Under the pieces are notes generated by a model, which worked only from the letters and a program-made list of their open reading frames with translations, was not told the origin of the DNA and searched no databases. Position numbers and translations under genes: made by a program. From Bacteroidota bacterium (GTDB lineage Bacteria; Bacteroidota; Bacteroidia; Chitinophagales; Chitinophagaceae), in NCBI GenBank assembly GCA_018267965.1, contig JAFDXK010000005.1, positions 525,809-589,808 on the forward strand: DNA of 64,000 nucleotides, written 5' to 3'. Within the stretch, counting starts at the first letter, position 1. Every line of letters begins with the position of its first letter. Below, in pieces: positions 50,697 to 60,957 of the stretch.

Positions 50697-53600
50697 ATGA
50701 AGCGTATCTTTCTCTTATCAGGGGCTTTATTTTTTTTGTCTACAACACAAATGTTCGCTCAACGTAACAATAGTAAAATAAGTACTATTGAAGTAAACCC
50801 TTTAGATAATACCCCAACTCACATAACATTCACTCCAACCGCCGACCTAAGGCTTGAAAAGGGTGCTGATGTATTGCGAGATTATTTGGAGCTTAATGAC
50901 CCCGATATCAAAATGGTTTTTGCCAAAAGCACAAAACCAAGTTCAACACTTACCGTTGACAGATACACTGAGTATTATAAAAACATCAAAGTAGAACACG
51001 GTACGTATACACTAATGGCTAAAAATGGTTTAGTGAGCTTTATACACGGTACCATTTTCAAGCCTGAAAAAGGATTGTCACCAAACCCGGTATTAACAGA
51101 AAATGACGCTTTACAAAAAGCATTAGACTATACCGGTGCAAGTGTATATATGTGGCAGGATGCTGCAACCGAAAAAGCATTAAAAGACAGAACAAAAAAC
51201 AGCAGCGCAACCTATTTTCCCAAAGGGACATTAGTATGGGTAGAAGACTTCTCAAATGCAGCAACAGACAAACACCTGCACCTGGCTTATAGTTTCGACG
51301 TATTTGCCAAACAGCCTATCAGCAGAAAAAAAATCTACGTTGATGCTGTAACAGGTAAAATATTACTGACAGATGCAATTATCAAACACGTTACAGCAAC
51401 AGGTAAAAGTGTATATAGCGATACTGTTTCTTTTGAAACAGATATGTCTGGCTCCAACTATATATTGATGGACAATACAAGAGGCGGAGGTGTATATACA
51501 GGCTCATGCCACAACGGGACCAGTACTACCTACGATATAACAAACTCCACTACTACGTGGCCCACCTCTGTAGCATTAGATGCACATTGGGGTGCAACAC
51601 AGGTATATGACTACTGGAAGACAAAACACAATCGCGATAGCTATGATGACTTTGGTTCAATACTCAACAGCTATGTGAATTATAGCACCAACTATAACAA
51701 CGCATTTTGGGATGGCAGCGAAATGATTTATGGCGATGGCTCAGGAATAGTAAACGGTGGTTTTGACCCACTGACATCATTAGATGTTTGCGGGCACGAA
51801 ATAGGACATGGTGTATGCCAATACACTGCGAGTCTTGTTTACCAGCAGGAATCCGGCGCAATGAATGAGGGCTTCAGTGATATCTGGGGCGAAACAATAG
51901 AACATTTTGCCGCGCCGAATAAACCACAGTGGCAAATAGGTGCTGAGATAGGCCGTGTTCCGCTTCGCAGTATGAGCAACCCTAAGTTGTACAATAACCC
52001 AGACACATACAATGGTACATATTGGGTATTTGCAGGCACAGGTTGTAATATGAGTGCTGATAATTGTGGCGTCCACACTAACAGCGGCGTATTGAATAAA
52101 TGGTATTATCTGCTAACAGATGGCGGTAGTGGCACAAACGATGTGGGTACTGCTTACCAGGTTGCTGGTATCGGTTTAGATAAAGCGGCAGACATTGCTT
52201 ATGCTACTGAACTGACACTTGCTTCAACAGATAATTATCTGGCATGCAGGGTAGCGTCTATTGCAGTTGCAACAACTACATACGGAGCCTGCTCTCCTGA
52301 GGTAGAGGCTGTAACACGCGCATGGCGTGCTGTAAACGTAGGCACGGCTTATGTTGCATGCGGCGCTCAGATTGGTTTTGTAAATGACGATACGGTTATC
52401 ACTAAAGATGCAGGAACCTTAGCTTGCCCGGCTTCAAAAACTTTGGATATTCCTATCACAGTAAATGCCGCGCCAATCGGCGGCAGCCCAAGCATAACTG
52501 TAACTGCATCAGGCACTGCTGTAGCGGGCGTTGATTACACTTTCGTAAATAATACTGCTACATTCCCTGCAGCTTCTACAAGTACGCAGCACATTGTATT
52601 AAATATACTTGACCATGGCTCTATAGCACCAGACAAAACTTTAATACTCGATTTTACAGTTACTCCAAATGGCAGCAATGCTATCAAAGGCAATATCTAT
52701 TATCAGTATAAAATTGTAATAACCAATAACAATACGACACCTAAAGTTGCCGGCGATGTTGAATATGTAACAGGCAATCAGAATGTGATTACCAATATCA
52801 GCTCACCATTTTTTAGTCAGGCACAATCCGCTCGCTCTCAGTTCATTATTTCTGCGGCAGACTTACTGGCATCAGGCTTAAAACCTAACACACCTATTAC
52901 GCATATTAACTTCAATGTGATTGACAAAAAATCTAAACGCCCGTTTACAGGTTATACCATCAAGCTGGGACAAACCACACAAAACAGTTACTCAGGTGCT
53001 TTTCTTACAGGCTTAACTACGGTATACTCAGCTAATTATTCTACTGTTGCAGGCTGGAATAAAATTCCTTTGACTACTACTTTTCAATGGGATGGAACCA
53101 GCAATATGATATGCGAAGTTTGCTTTGCAAATACTACTGCCAGCACCGATAGCACAGACCGCGTAGCAGGCAGAAATATGACCAACAATATTACGGCTTA
53201 CAACTTTGCATTAACCAGCACTACAGGTTGCGCTTTAACATACAGCGGTTCAAGGTTATCTAATTCCAGGCCATTGGTAGCATTTACACAAGCTATTGCT
53301 GCCACAGTTGTTGAAAAAACAGCACCAACAAACCGCTCATGGGATATGCACACTGGTCAAAACGTGTATTATTACAATGGAGCTAATGGTAACCTGATGG
53401 CGAATATCAAAGGCAACACAAATGATTTAGGCTGCGTTACGGCCTCCGTTAGCAAACAAGGTGCAGGATTTACCCCGTTCAACATGGATGCAACAGTCAA
53501 CAGGTCTGTAAAAGAATTCATAGTTACTCCCACTACTAATACAGTAACCACCTCTCATACCACTACTTTATATTTCGACACATCTGAATTAGGCAGTGTC

Positions 53601-54071
53601 AATTTAGCTAATGTAAGAATTGTTAGAACGAATATGGGTATTGATACAGGCATGAATACGTCTAACTCTCAAATAGTAATACCTACAACCACCACTACAC
53701 CAACTTATGTAGGTTTCACAGGCTCATTTACAGGGTTTTCAAGGTTCTACCTGATTGATAAAAACTATGTATTACCTGCACCTCCATCTACAACAATAGT
53801 AAATATTGAAGAGGCTGCGGAAATGCATGTAGACAACAACCCTTTCCACGATAAAATATATGTGAGCTATAGTATCAACAAAGCAACTCCTGCTCAAATT
53901 AATGTATACGACATCACAGGTAAAACAATCTATACTGAGCAACGTACTTTATCAGAACATAGTCACCAATTTGCTATTGACTTAAATTCATCAGCATTAA
54001 TACCTGGTCATTATATATTACAGGTAGTGACTAACACTCAAAACCTTAGACAGAAAATGGTTAAAGAATAA
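50697..54071 (+). CDS. Secreted M4 (thermolysin-like) metalloprotease with T9SS sorting domain
   Basis: 1124 aa from ATG 50697 (MKRIFLLSGALFFLSTTQMFAQ). The propeptide (residues 30-240, FTP-like) is followed by the catalytic domain with HEIGH (His367, Glu368, His371), the third zinc ligand Glu391 in NEGFSDIWGE and a catalytic His in CGVHTNSGVLNKWYY. Beta-sandwich modules follow (about 570-1020; one starts FVNDDTVITKDAGTL), and a T9SS type A domain ends it (VDNNPFHDKIYVSYSI onward). It should be a secreted protease acting on proteins or peptides outside. All catalytic residues are intact. Confidence 0.94.
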   Translation: MKRIFLLSGALFFLSTTQMFAQRNNSKISTIEVNPLDNTPTHITFTPTADLRLEKGADVLRDYLELNDPDIKMVFAKSTKPSSTLTVDRYTEYYKNIKVEHGTYTLMAKNGLVSFIHGTIFKPEKGLSPNPVLTENDALQKALDYTGASVYMWQDAATEKALKDRTKNSSATYFPKGTLVWVEDFSNAATDKHLHLAYSFDVFAKQPISRKKIYVDAVTGKILLTDAIIKHVTATGKSVYSDTVSFETDMSGSNYILMDNTRGGGVYTGSCHNGTSTTYDITNSTTTWPTSVALDAHWGATQVYDYWKTKHNRDSYDDFGSILNSYVNYSTNYNNAFWDGSEMIYGDGSGIVNGGFDPLTSLDVCGHEIGHGVCQYTASLVYQQESGAMNEGFSDIWGETIEHFAAPNKPQWQIGAEIGRVPLRSMSNPKLYNNPDTYNGTYWVFAGTGCNMSADNCGVHTNSGVLNKWYYLLTDGGSGTNDVGTAYQVAGIGLDKAADIAYATELTLASTDNYLACRVASIAVATTTYGACSPEVEAVTRAWRAVNVGTAYVACGAQIGFVNDDTVITKDAGTLACPASKTLDIPITVNAAPIGGSPSITVTASGTAVAGVDYTFVNNTATFPAASTSTQHIVLNILDHGSIAPDKTLILDFTVTPNGSNAIKGNIYYQYKIVITNNNTTPKVAGDVEYVTGNQNVITNISSPFFSQAQSARSQFIISAADLLASGLKPNTPITHINFNVIDKKSKRPFTGYTIKLGQTTQNSYSGAFLTGLTTVYSANYSTVAGWNKIPLTTTFQWDGTSNMICEVCFANTTASTDSTDRVAGRNMTNNITAYNFALTSTTGCALTYSGSRLSNSRPLVAFTQAIAATVVEKTAPTNRSWDMHTGQNVYYYNGANGNLMANIKGNTNDLGCVTASVSKQGAGFTPFNMDATVNRSVKEFIVTPTTNTVTTSHTTTLYFDTSELGSVNLANVRIVRTNMGIDTGMNTSNSQIVIPTTTTTPTYVGFTGSFTGFSRFYLIDKNYVLPAPPSTTIVNIEEAAEMHVDNNPFHDKIYVSYSINKATPAQINVYDITGKTIYTEQRTLSEHSHQFAIDLNSSALIPGHYILQVVTNTQNLRQKMVKE

Positions 54072-54090
54072 TTCTTCCGCGTATCCTTTT

Positions 54091-54122
54091 ATAAAGCCTT
54101 CCGTTCGGAAGGCTTTATAGTT
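54091..54122. terminator. Bidirectional terminator after the M4 protease gene
   Basis: ATAAAGCCTTCC / GGAAGGCTTTAT with a 4-nt loop, followed by TAGTTTT. The converging gene's stop lies inside its right arm. Confidence 0.85.
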
Positions 54123-54831
54123 TTAAGTAAAATGCTTGCATCAGCTTTACAAAATCAGATGTGTACGTTTTATCATCTTCATATATCTGCAACGATTCTT
54201 CAATCACACCAGTTGTATTAGGGACACATATACTCACTACCCGGTTATACGGTACATCTTTTTTAGGATACACTTTCAATAATCGCTCTACACCCCACCC
54301 ATTTTTTATTACAATGCTGTTCCACACATCATGCTCTGTTGCAGGTAATATTATACAAGCATAACCTTCAGGCTTCAAAACTCTTTTTATTACTGCGAAT
54401 AGATTTTCAAAGCTTAATGATATGGTATGCCTCACATTGTTACGGCTGTCATTATCGCCCAATAAACTGTTATTAAAAAAAGGCGGATTGCATATGACCA
54501 TATCATATTGATGCGTAAAGGCATACTCTTTAACATCAGCATGAATGACATGTATTCTTTCGCTCCATGGCGATGAAGCAATATTCTCTGCTGCCTGTGC
54601 AGCCGCATCATCATCTATTTCTATGGCATCTATGTGTATGTTTTCATTACGTTGTGCCAGCATGAGTGATAATAAGCCAGTCCCTGTCCCAATATCCAAA
54701 ACAGTTTTCACGCTATCTGATACAGGAGCACATGCGCCAAAAATACACGCATCGGTGGATACCTTCATGGCACAATTGTCTTGCTGAACTGTAAATTGCT
54801 TGAATTGAAACCACGAATTGCTCATACCCAT
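54115..54831 (-). CDS. trmN6: tRNA1(Val) adenine-37 N6-methyltransferase
   Basis: 238 aa. The SAM-binding motif VLDIGTGTGLLSLML and catalytic NPPFF (in MVICNPPFFNNS) are both present. The N-terminal start SWFQFKQFTVQQDNCAMKVSTDACIFGA is diagnostic. It methylates A37 of tRNA-Val. Its start overlaps the tsaD stop by 10 bp, so the two tRNA-modification genes are coupled. Confidence 0.92.
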   Translation of the reverse strand: MGMSNSWFQFKQFTVQQDNCAMKVSTDACIFGACAPVSDSVKTVLDIGTGTGLLSLMLAQRNENIHIDAIEIDDDAAAQAAENIASSPWSERIHVIHADVKEYAFTHQYDMVICNPPFFNNSLLGDNDSRNNVRHTISLSFENLFAVIKRVLKPEGYACIILPATEHDVWNSIVIKNGWGVERLLKVYPKKDVPYNRVVSICVPNTTGVIEESLQIYEDDKTYTSDFVKLMQAFYLKL

Positions 54832-55838
54832 GCAGCCCTTGCAGTAGGACTAATGCTTAAATCTGTAAACTCTTGCTTCAGGTATTTATAATAGCCCGTA
54901 ATGCCAATCATAGCAGCATTATCGGTGCAGTATTCAAACTTAGGTATGTATACATGCCAGCCATTTTCTTCGCCCAATTGTGTCAAAGATTTGCGCAAAC
55001 CGCTATTAGCAGACACACCACCTGCAATACCTATGTGTTTGATATTAAGCTCTCTTGCTGCCTTCTTCAATTTCTGCATCAGCATTTTGATGATAGTATG
55101 CTGAACAGAGGCGCAGATATCATTGATGTTCTTTTCTATAAAATCGGGGTCAGTCTTTTTCTGTGCCTGTAAGAAATAGAGCACAGCTGTTTTGATGCCA
55201 CTAAAGCTGAAGTTATATCCCTGCATTTCACTTACCGGAAAACTAAACTTCAATGCATCTCCTTGTGCTGCCAGTTTATCTACCATTGGTCCACCGGGAT
55301 AAGGCAAACCTAACATCTTCGCTACTTTATCAAATGCTTCACCTGCAGCATCATCGATAGTTTCGCCCAGCACTTCCATATCCAAGTGGCTTTTGCAAAG
55401 CACCACCTGTGTATGCCCGCCAGAAACCGTGAGACATAAAAACGGAAACTCTGGTTTCGGGTCTTCAATAAAATGTGCCAACACGTGTGCCTGCATATGG
55501 TGCACTGCTATCAATGGCACATTTAATGCTTGTGCATACGATTTAGCAAAACACGTACCTACCAGTAATGAACCTATCAAACCCGGAGCTTGCGTAAAAG
55601 CAACGGCCAGTATATCATGTTTGGCTACACCCGCCTGCTGCAATGCCACATCTACCACAGGCACTATGTGCTGCATGTGCGCTCGTGATGCCATTTCCGG
55701 CACTACCCCGCCATATTGCTCATGTACTTTCTGGGTAGCGATGAGATTGCTCAGTACCTTGCCGTTTTGAATAACTGCAGCGCTGGTTTCGTCGCAAGAC
55801 GATTCTATTGCCAATATGTTTACCGTTTCGCGGTTCAT
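54822..55838 (-). CDS. tsaD: tRNA threonylcarbamoyladenosine synthase component TsaD
   Basis: 338 aa from ATG 55838. Family motifs: MNRETVNILAIESSCDETS, GGVVPEMASRAH, HMQAHVLAHF (metal-binding His pair) and the C-terminal CTDNAAMIG. It transfers the threonylcarbamoyl group to tRNA A37 with TsaB, TsaC and TsaE. A start at 55856 would add six residues. The trmN6 gene follows and overlaps. Confidence 0.95.
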   Translation of the reverse strand: MNRETVNILAIESSCDETSAAVIQNGKVLSNLIATQKVHEQYGGVVPEMASRAHMQHIVPVVDVALQQAGVAKHDILAVAFTQAPGLIGSLLVGTCFAKSYAQALNVPLIAVHHMQAHVLAHFIEDPKPEFPFLCLTVSGGHTQVVLCKSHLDMEVLGETIDDAAGEAFDKVAKMLGLPYPGGPMVDKLAAQGDALKFSFPVSEMQGYNFSFSGIKTAVLYFLQAQKKTDPDFIEKNINDICASVQHTIIKMLMQKLKKAARELNIKHIGIAGGVSANSGLRKSLTQLGEENGWHVYIPKFEYCTDNAAMIGITGYYKYLKQEFTDLSISPTARAAWV

Positions 55839-55962
55839 AATGATTGCAAAAATCACTATTACTCAGCTAAATATCAAAAAATCCACAAATAGTGTATAAA
55901 TCAACACCGCAAAAGCTTTGAACCGCAGCATAGATGGCTATTTTTGTTATACCATACAGAGG

Positions 55963-56829
55963 ATGATGCACTACAAGAGACTTACCAACATAGTATTATG
56001 TATAGCTCTGCTATGGCTTGCATCTTGTAATGAAACCAACGCACCGGCCGAAGTCAATAATCCAATAGCATTAAAATTCAACCTGGCCGCAGACAGCAAT
56101 TATCAATACATCATAGATAGTAAACTGCAATTGCAACCGGAGGTAAACGGGAATGTACTCAGCATTACTCAAAAACTCAAGCTGGTTGCATCCTGCCACG
56201 TTGACAATATTAACAGGCACGGACATAATATTCATATCAATTACGACCGCATTATCATGTCATCAGACAATGGCGTGAATACAAAAGAATATGACTCTGA
56301 GGATACCACCAATCACGACCCGATATTCATACCCGTAGGCACGCTGGTCAATAAGCCATACAACATCATGGTATCTCCGGCTGGCGATGCCGTAACAGTT
56401 AATGAGTTAGATACTTTAAATATCGTCAACGACAGTTCTATGCGAAAGCTGGTATTGCAGTGCCTGAACATATATCCTTCGCAAGCCGTGAAAATCGGTG
56501 ATAGCTGGCGAAAAACAATTCATGCATCTACAGGCTTCATTCATATACTCTCCACCAATACTTATAAGCTTACCAGCATAGATGATAATACCATCGCACA
56601 CGTAGAAGTAACCTCTGTTATCAGCCCTGAAGACACTTCACAAAGCATGGCATTCAAAGGTGTACAGAACGGTGAATTTGCAGTTGACATCAAAACAGGA
56701 TTAATTATCAGTGGCAAACTCACTCAGCAATTAAGTGGCAAAATAAAGCTGCTGAATAAAGTGAATGATGTAAGTGCCAATGCTGAGTTGGTGATATTCG
56801 GCAGCAAAAAACAAAGCAGCCTAAAATAA
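55963..56829 (+). CDS. Lipoprotein, DUF6263-like
   Basis: 288 aa from ATG 55963 (MMHYKRLTNIVLCIALLWLASCNET). Lipobox LASC. The mature protein is beta-rich (LKLVASCHVDNINRHG, VYPSQAVKIGDSWRKT) and resembles the DUF6263 group of Bacteroidota lipoproteins with a C-terminal region TGLIISGKLTQQLSGKIK. The function is unknown. A longer frame from 55918 has no signal logic. Confidence 0.75.
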   Translation: MMHYKRLTNIVLCIALLWLASCNETNAPAEVNNPIALKFNLAADSNYQYIIDSKLQLQPEVNGNVLSITQKLKLVASCHVDNINRHGHNIHINYDRIIMSSDNGVNTKEYDSEDTTNHDPIFIPVGTLVNKPYNIMVSPAGDAVTVNELDTLNIVNDSSMRKLVLQCLNIYPSQAVKIGDSWRKTIHASTGFIHILSTNTYKLTSIDDNTIAHVEVTSVISPEDTSQSMAFKGVQNGEFAVDIKTGLIISGKLTQQLSGKIKLLNKVNDVSANAELVIFGSKKQSSLK

Positions 56830-56911
56830 GAAAGGTTCCCTTACCTCTGTCCGACAGCGTTTGGGAATCTTCTACAGCAGATGTACACCTGCATTAAGTA
56901 TAATACAATTA

Positions 56912-57727
56912 TTATGCCAGCTCATCACCAGGATAGCCATCAGATGTTAAATCTTCGTTGTCTTCTGCATTTTGGTCTTCTTCCCTGCCTGTATTCCATT
57001 CCACAATGAAATTATTGCGGCCTGTACCTATTAAAATGCCCAGAAAACGCTGTTGCACCAGTTCCAGCATAGCCAGGAATGTAAATATGGCATGTATGCG
57101 GTTTTCACATTGAGAGAAGATAGATTCGAATGCTACACGTGTATTAGCCTTCATATAATCCAACAGGTGCGTGCGTTGCCCTTCTAGACTGTAATTATAT
57201 TTTACAACAACGTGTTGCGGTTTGTCCTCCCGTTGCTGAAACCGTTTCATTACCTTTTCAAACGTTTGCATTAGTTTGAACATGGTAACGGTTTGTATCT
57301 CAGTGCCTTCAGAATATTCTTCGCCAAGTGCGGCCAATTCTTGTTTGATGTTACCCCTCTTTTGTTGCAGTAAACGGTCGGCTTCCATCATGATCATCTG
57401 CTCAGATGCTTCCTTGAAACGCTTGTACTCCAGTATCTTATCTACCAGTTCCTGGCGAGGGTCAATTTCATTACCCATAGCATCCAGCTCACGACGAGGT
57501 AAAAGCATTTTTGCTTTGATGCGCATGAGGGTAGAAATGAATAAAATGAATTCGCTGGCCAGTTCAATGTTCAGCGATTCCATTTGATGTATGTAGGCTA
57601 AAAAGTCTTTGGTGAGGTTGTGTATAGGTATGTTGTAGATATCCAGTTCGTCACGCTCTATAAAAAACAAGAGCAGGTCGAACGGGCCTTCAAACTGAGG
57701 TAATTTTATCTGGTAAGTAGCCGACAT
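56912..57727 (-). CDS. scpA: Segregation and condensation protein A
   Basis: 271 aa. The start MSATYQIKLPQFEGPFDLLLFFIERDELDIYNIPI is diagnostic of kleisin ScpA. The middle is helical (ASEFILFISTLMRIKAKMLLP), and the C-terminus contains a winged helix (about residues 190-240). With Smc and ScpB it forms the condensin that organises the chromosome. The gene for ScpB is not in this window. A terminator separates it from the DUF3078 gene. Confidence 0.94.
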   Translation of the reverse strand: MSATYQIKLPQFEGPFDLLLFFIERDELDIYNIPIHNLTKDFLAYIHQMESLNIELASEFILFISTLMRIKAKMLLPRRELDAMGNEIDPRQELVDKILEYKRFKEASEQMIMMEADRLLQQKRGNIKQELAALGEEYSEGTEIQTVTMFKLMQTFEKVMKRFQQREDKPQHVVVKYNYSLEGQRTHLLDYMKANTRVAFESIFSQCENRIHAIFTFLAMLELVQQRFLGILIGTGRNNFIVEWNTGREEDQNAEDNEDLTSDGYPGDELA

Positions 57728-57744
57728 CTTCTAAATCAAAAAAG

Positions 57745-57770
57745 AAAACCACATATCATTATGTGGTTTT
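57745..57770 (-). terminator. Terminator between the DUF3078 gene and scpA
   Basis: AAAACCACAT / ATGTGGTTTT, perfect 10 bp, with a short loop. On the minus strand it is followed by TTTTC and a T run. It ends the gldB-DUF3078 transcript. Confidence 0.8.
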
Positions 57771-57804
57771 GTAAAAATACTCTTTTCAGGGAATTATTCT
57801 GCCC

Positions 57805-58833
57805 TTAAAACTTATAGCTAAATCCTAATGTGAATATCTGTTTCATTTGTATCCAGCCTATTGATTGGCCCGGCTCATCCTTCTTCACAGTGGCTCCTGT
57901 GGCTTTATCTACATAGGTATCGCTATATGGAAAGTCATTGTCATATATCATTGTCAAGCCTACAGTCACATTCATCAGTTTTGATATTTTAACCAATAAT
58001 AAGTTATCCCATAATATGTCTATGTTGCCGGGGTTATCTTTTTTCACCACAACGCCCGCAGCATTTTTAGTGTCTTTCGCAAGGTAGTTGCTATATAAAT
58101 CAAGCCTTGTTTTGTAAGTAATATTTTTAGAGAGGCTCACCATATACCTGCCTGTGAAGTAAGCACCTAATTCCATACGTGTAGTCTTGCCGCTATCTAC
58201 GCCATAAGCACCCGCCGCAGCGCGACTGGTAAATGCCACATCTGCAACTGTTAGGCGAGCTGCTACAGGAGACAAAAACAAACTCAGGTCGCTACCCTTT
58301 CTATACTCAACACCTAATGCCAATGTGAAATATGCAGGCGATAAAAACTTAGATGTTGGTGGCAAAGTATCCCAACCTTTTACACTATAATCGTACCCTT
58401 TGGTAAACTGTGATTTGAAATTGAACAGCGCCGTCAGATAGAAATTCTTGGTAGTGTCAATCCTTACACCATACTTAGACGTGAAATCTATCCTGTCATC
58501 TGTTTTTCTTGCTACCATGTTATTGGAGTACGCATACATCAAACCATAGTTCAGGTCAAGGTTATTGCTCCAAACCTGTCGGTGATACAAGCGTGTAACA
58601 TACCCGTTGAACAAACCGTTCAATGATATAGAAGCTAATTCTCCGCCCGCTGCCCAATTGTGCAGGAAACCTTCGTTAAACCCTATATTGATTTGTCCAC
58701 CCTTAAGCCAAGCAACAGTATCTTTATTCTCGCTTTCTAATGATTTTTTTACATCATCAGTTTTCCCCAATTGTGCATTAGCATTAAATGTAGCTAGTGT
58801 CAATACCGTAGCTGTTAGTAAACGTCTTATCAT
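57805..58833 (-). CDS. DUF3078 outer-membrane protein
   Basis: 342 aa with a signal peptide (ending NANAQ). The DUF3078 core is visible: WLKGGQINIGFNEGFLHNWAAGGE, then repeated outer-membrane strands (NLDLNYGLMYAYSNN, YTALALGVEYRKGS-like), and a C-terminal Phe (IFTLGFSYKF) as in barrels recognised by BAM. Unknown function, common in Bacteroidota. It begins 7 bp after the gldB stop, so is in one transcript. Confidence 0.88.
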   Translation of the reverse strand: MIRRLLTATVLTLATFNANAQLGKTDDVKKSLESENKDTVAWLKGGQINIGFNEGFLHNWAAGGELASISLNGLFNGYVTRLYHRQVWSNNLDLNYGLMYAYSNNMVARKTDDRIDFTSKYGVRIDTTKNFYLTALFNFKSQFTKGYDYSVKGWDTLPPTSKFLSPAYFTLALGVEYRKGSDLSLFLSPVAARLTVADVAFTSRAAAGAYGVDSGKTTRMELGAYFTGRYMVSLSKNITYKTRLDLYSNYLAKDTKNAAGVVVKKDNPGNIDILWDNLLLVKISKLMNVTVGLTMIYDNDFPYSDTYVDKATGATVKKDEPGQSIGWIQMKQIFTLGFSYKF

Positions 58834-58839
58834 GTTTGA

Positions 58840-59916
58840 TTATTTTGGTTTGTATTTCGATTCTTGCAGAAACTGCTGTGCGGGAATTTGGCTGCTCAAC
58901 AATTCTGCCAATGTCATTTTAGGATGCTGTTCCATATATGCTTTTACTATTTGCAATCCCATCCATGCACCTATATTACCCGGGCTATCATCGCCCATAC
59001 CTGTAGAGTTAGGGCCTTCATTCACATAGCGCAATATCTTTTGCCAGTTGGTTTCGTAGAGGAAATTTTGCACTATAAAAAAGTTATACACTTTGCCTTC
59101 ATTATCAGCACACCACTTTAATTGCTTTGTTGTATACGCCATTTTTGTCGCTTCGCTTACTTCCGGCAACATCATATCTACAAAGTATGCTTCCTTACCA
59201 CGCTGTATCATCATATCCAGCAGGTTCCTGTTATCAGGTATGAAAGGATGCATATTGCGATACAAAGTTTTAAAAACCGCTACTTGTATATAATCCGGTT
59301 GCAATTGTTCGCTCCAATATTCAGGTATGCCTACAGATTTATAATATGGATATTGCGGCCCGAGAAACATATCTACACCTATACCCAAAGTATTTTCACC
59401 ACAGGTAAAAGCTCCGATATTACCCAACCACGATACAACATATATCACTTTAGGTTCTTTGAACGAAGGGAAATAATGTTTCATATACTGAAACCCTTTT
59501 TCTAATTGCTCATCTACTTTTTTAGTATCAGGATAATGTTTGGCTACAGTATCAAGCAGCCCCCTGTAATCTTTATTAGTCAGAAAACTCTTCATACCGA
59601 GGCGTATTCCTGCAACGGTATCATTGTAATTACCACGGATATCAAGTCCTATTAAAGTGTCTAAATAAAAATCAAGGAAATCGGGGTATTGTGTTTTTAA
59701 TTGTTGCAAACCTGCACCTATAGCATTAGTATCAATCTTAGCAATATCAAGGTATAGTGCTCGAGACGTCACCTCTGCTTTTACATCAGAAACGTCGGGG
59801 GCTTTCACCTCATTTCCGCATCCGACAAAAACCGTTGTGCAAAAAGCCAATAAGAATGCTTTTATGCCTGTTTTATCAACAAACAGGGTGCGCGCTGTGG
59901 ATAACCGTTTCAACAT
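58840..59916 (-). CDS. gldB: Gliding-motility lipoprotein GldB-like
   Basis: 358 aa from ATG 59916 (MLKRLSTARTLFVDKTGIKAFLLAFCTTVFVGCGNE, lipobox VFVGC). The GldB-type features are present: ALYLDIAKIDT, DKKLGLAYFVDMMLPEVSEATKMAYTTKQLKWCADNE-like segment, SPGNIGAWMGLQIVKAYME and the end ESKYKPK. The protein is an outer-membrane-associated lipoprotein linked to gliding and T9SS in flavobacteria; whether this organism glides is not known. In the Bacteroidota, gld genes and nadE are often near each other, and nadE lies divergently about 1 kb away. A start at 59946 is possible. Confidence 0.87.
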   Translation of the reverse strand: MLKRLSTARTLFVDKTGIKAFLLAFCTTVFVGCGNEVKAPDVSDVKAEVTSRALYLDIAKIDTNAIGAGLQQLKTQYPDFLDFYLDTLIGLDIRGNYNDTVAGIRLGMKSFLTNKDYRGLLDTVAKHYPDTKKVDEQLEKGFQYMKHYFPSFKEPKVIYVVSWLGNIGAFTCGENTLGIGVDMFLGPQYPYYKSVGIPEYWSEQLQPDYIQVAVFKTLYRNMHPFIPDNRNLLDMMIQRGKEAYFVDMMLPEVSEATKMAYTTKQLKWCADNEGKVYNFFIVQNFLYETNWQKILRYVNEGPNSTGMGDDSPGNIGAWMGLQIVKAYMEQHPKMTLAELLSSQIPAQQFLQESKYKPK

Positions 59917-60001
59917 CAGTAATTGCTCTTTATTTTTACGTTGCAAAAGTAATACGATTTACGTTACGTCTCTCTCAACCACAAACCTCAGATTAAGTAT
60001 T

Positions 60002-60856
60002 ATGAAAAAGATATATTTTTTGTTATTATTTTCCGGCTTTATTCAAACCTCATTTGCACAACGCTACGAGTATGGCGAACCAGTGCCAATGAATGAGGAC
60101 AAGCCGAAGGCCAAGACTAAAACACACAGAGGCGGCGTAGAAGGTGGTGGTGCAGTAGAATTGAAAAAATCGAGATTCGGAGCTTTTATATCGCCCAGCT
60201 CTTGTTGGATGAAGCCAACTGCAAACAAAAGCGATGATAAGCTGTACAATGTATCCAAAGGCTCTTCACAAATCGGTTTCACCTGGGGCCTGATGATGGA
60301 TTACTATTTCGCCGAAAACTATGGCATTGCTACAGGCTTCCAACTGAATTATATAGGCGGCGAAATTGATGTGACACAAAATTCGGCCGTTACGTTGCCT
60401 GCTGCCACTAATTACGTGCAAAAAGCCGACCTCAAATACAATATTCAATACCTTGCGGTTCCATTCAACCTGAAACTTCGTAGCGATGAGCTGGGTGGTG
60501 GTTTCCGCATATTCGGGCAGATAGGTATCAGTGCTGCAATACCATTGAGCAAAAAAGCAACATATAATGTCACTTATTCGGACTCTACGAATAGTAATCC
60601 TAAAACTGTAACCGGTGATAAAGAAAAAATAAAAGGGCTTGCCATTAACCCTATACTATTAGAAATGAATGTGGGTGGCGGTATTGAATTTGCTATCACT
60701 CAAAAAATGAGCTTCTATACAGGCATCTTCTTTAATAATGGATTCGCACCAGATGTCACAAATCCAAAAGAACTGGACCTCGACTATAAAGGCAAATTCA
60801 CAGATGGCAATATAAGAATCAACAATATTGCCTTGCGATTAGGATTATTTTTCTAA
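60002..60856 (+). CDS. PorT-like outer-membrane beta-barrel protein
   Basis: 284 aa from ATG 60002 (MKKIYFLLLFSGFIQTSFAQ). After the signal comes a short Pro/Lys-rich linker (DKPKAKTKTHRGG), then barrel strands (FGAFISPSSCWMKP, GFTWGLMMDYYFAENYGIATGFQLNYIGG, KYNIQYLAVPFNLKLRS, INNIALRLGLFF). The C-terminal Phe-Phe fits barrels assembled by BAM. Similar barrels serve T9SS (PorT) or other envelope functions; this one is upstream of nadE and near gldB. Confidence 0.83.
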   Translation: MKKIYFLLLFSGFIQTSFAQRYEYGEPVPMNEDKPKAKTKTHRGGVEGGGAVELKKSRFGAFISPSSCWMKPTANKSDDKLYNVSKGSSQIGFTWGLMMDYYFAENYGIATGFQLNYIGGEIDVTQNSAVTLPAATNYVQKADLKYNIQYLAVPFNLKLRSDELGGGFRIFGQIGISAAIPLSKKATYNVTYSDSTNSNPKTVTGDKEKIKGLAINPILLEMNVGGGIEFAITQKMSFYTGIFFNNGFAPDVTNPKELDLDYKGKFTDGNIRINNIALRLGLFF

Positions 60857-60885
60857 TATTGCGTTACATTTAACCAAAATACAGC

Positions 60886-60916
60886 AGCCCGTACAGCAAT
60901 GTACGGGTTTGTTTTT
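60886..60916 (+). terminator. Rho-independent terminator after the barrel gene
   Basis: CCCGTACA / TGTACGGG with a 4-nt loop GCAA, then TTTGTTTTT. It lies about 30 bp after the stop at 60856. Confidence 0.82.
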
Positions 60917-60957
60917 ATCACACTACCTTAACGTAATACTGCTTAATTTTATACAGT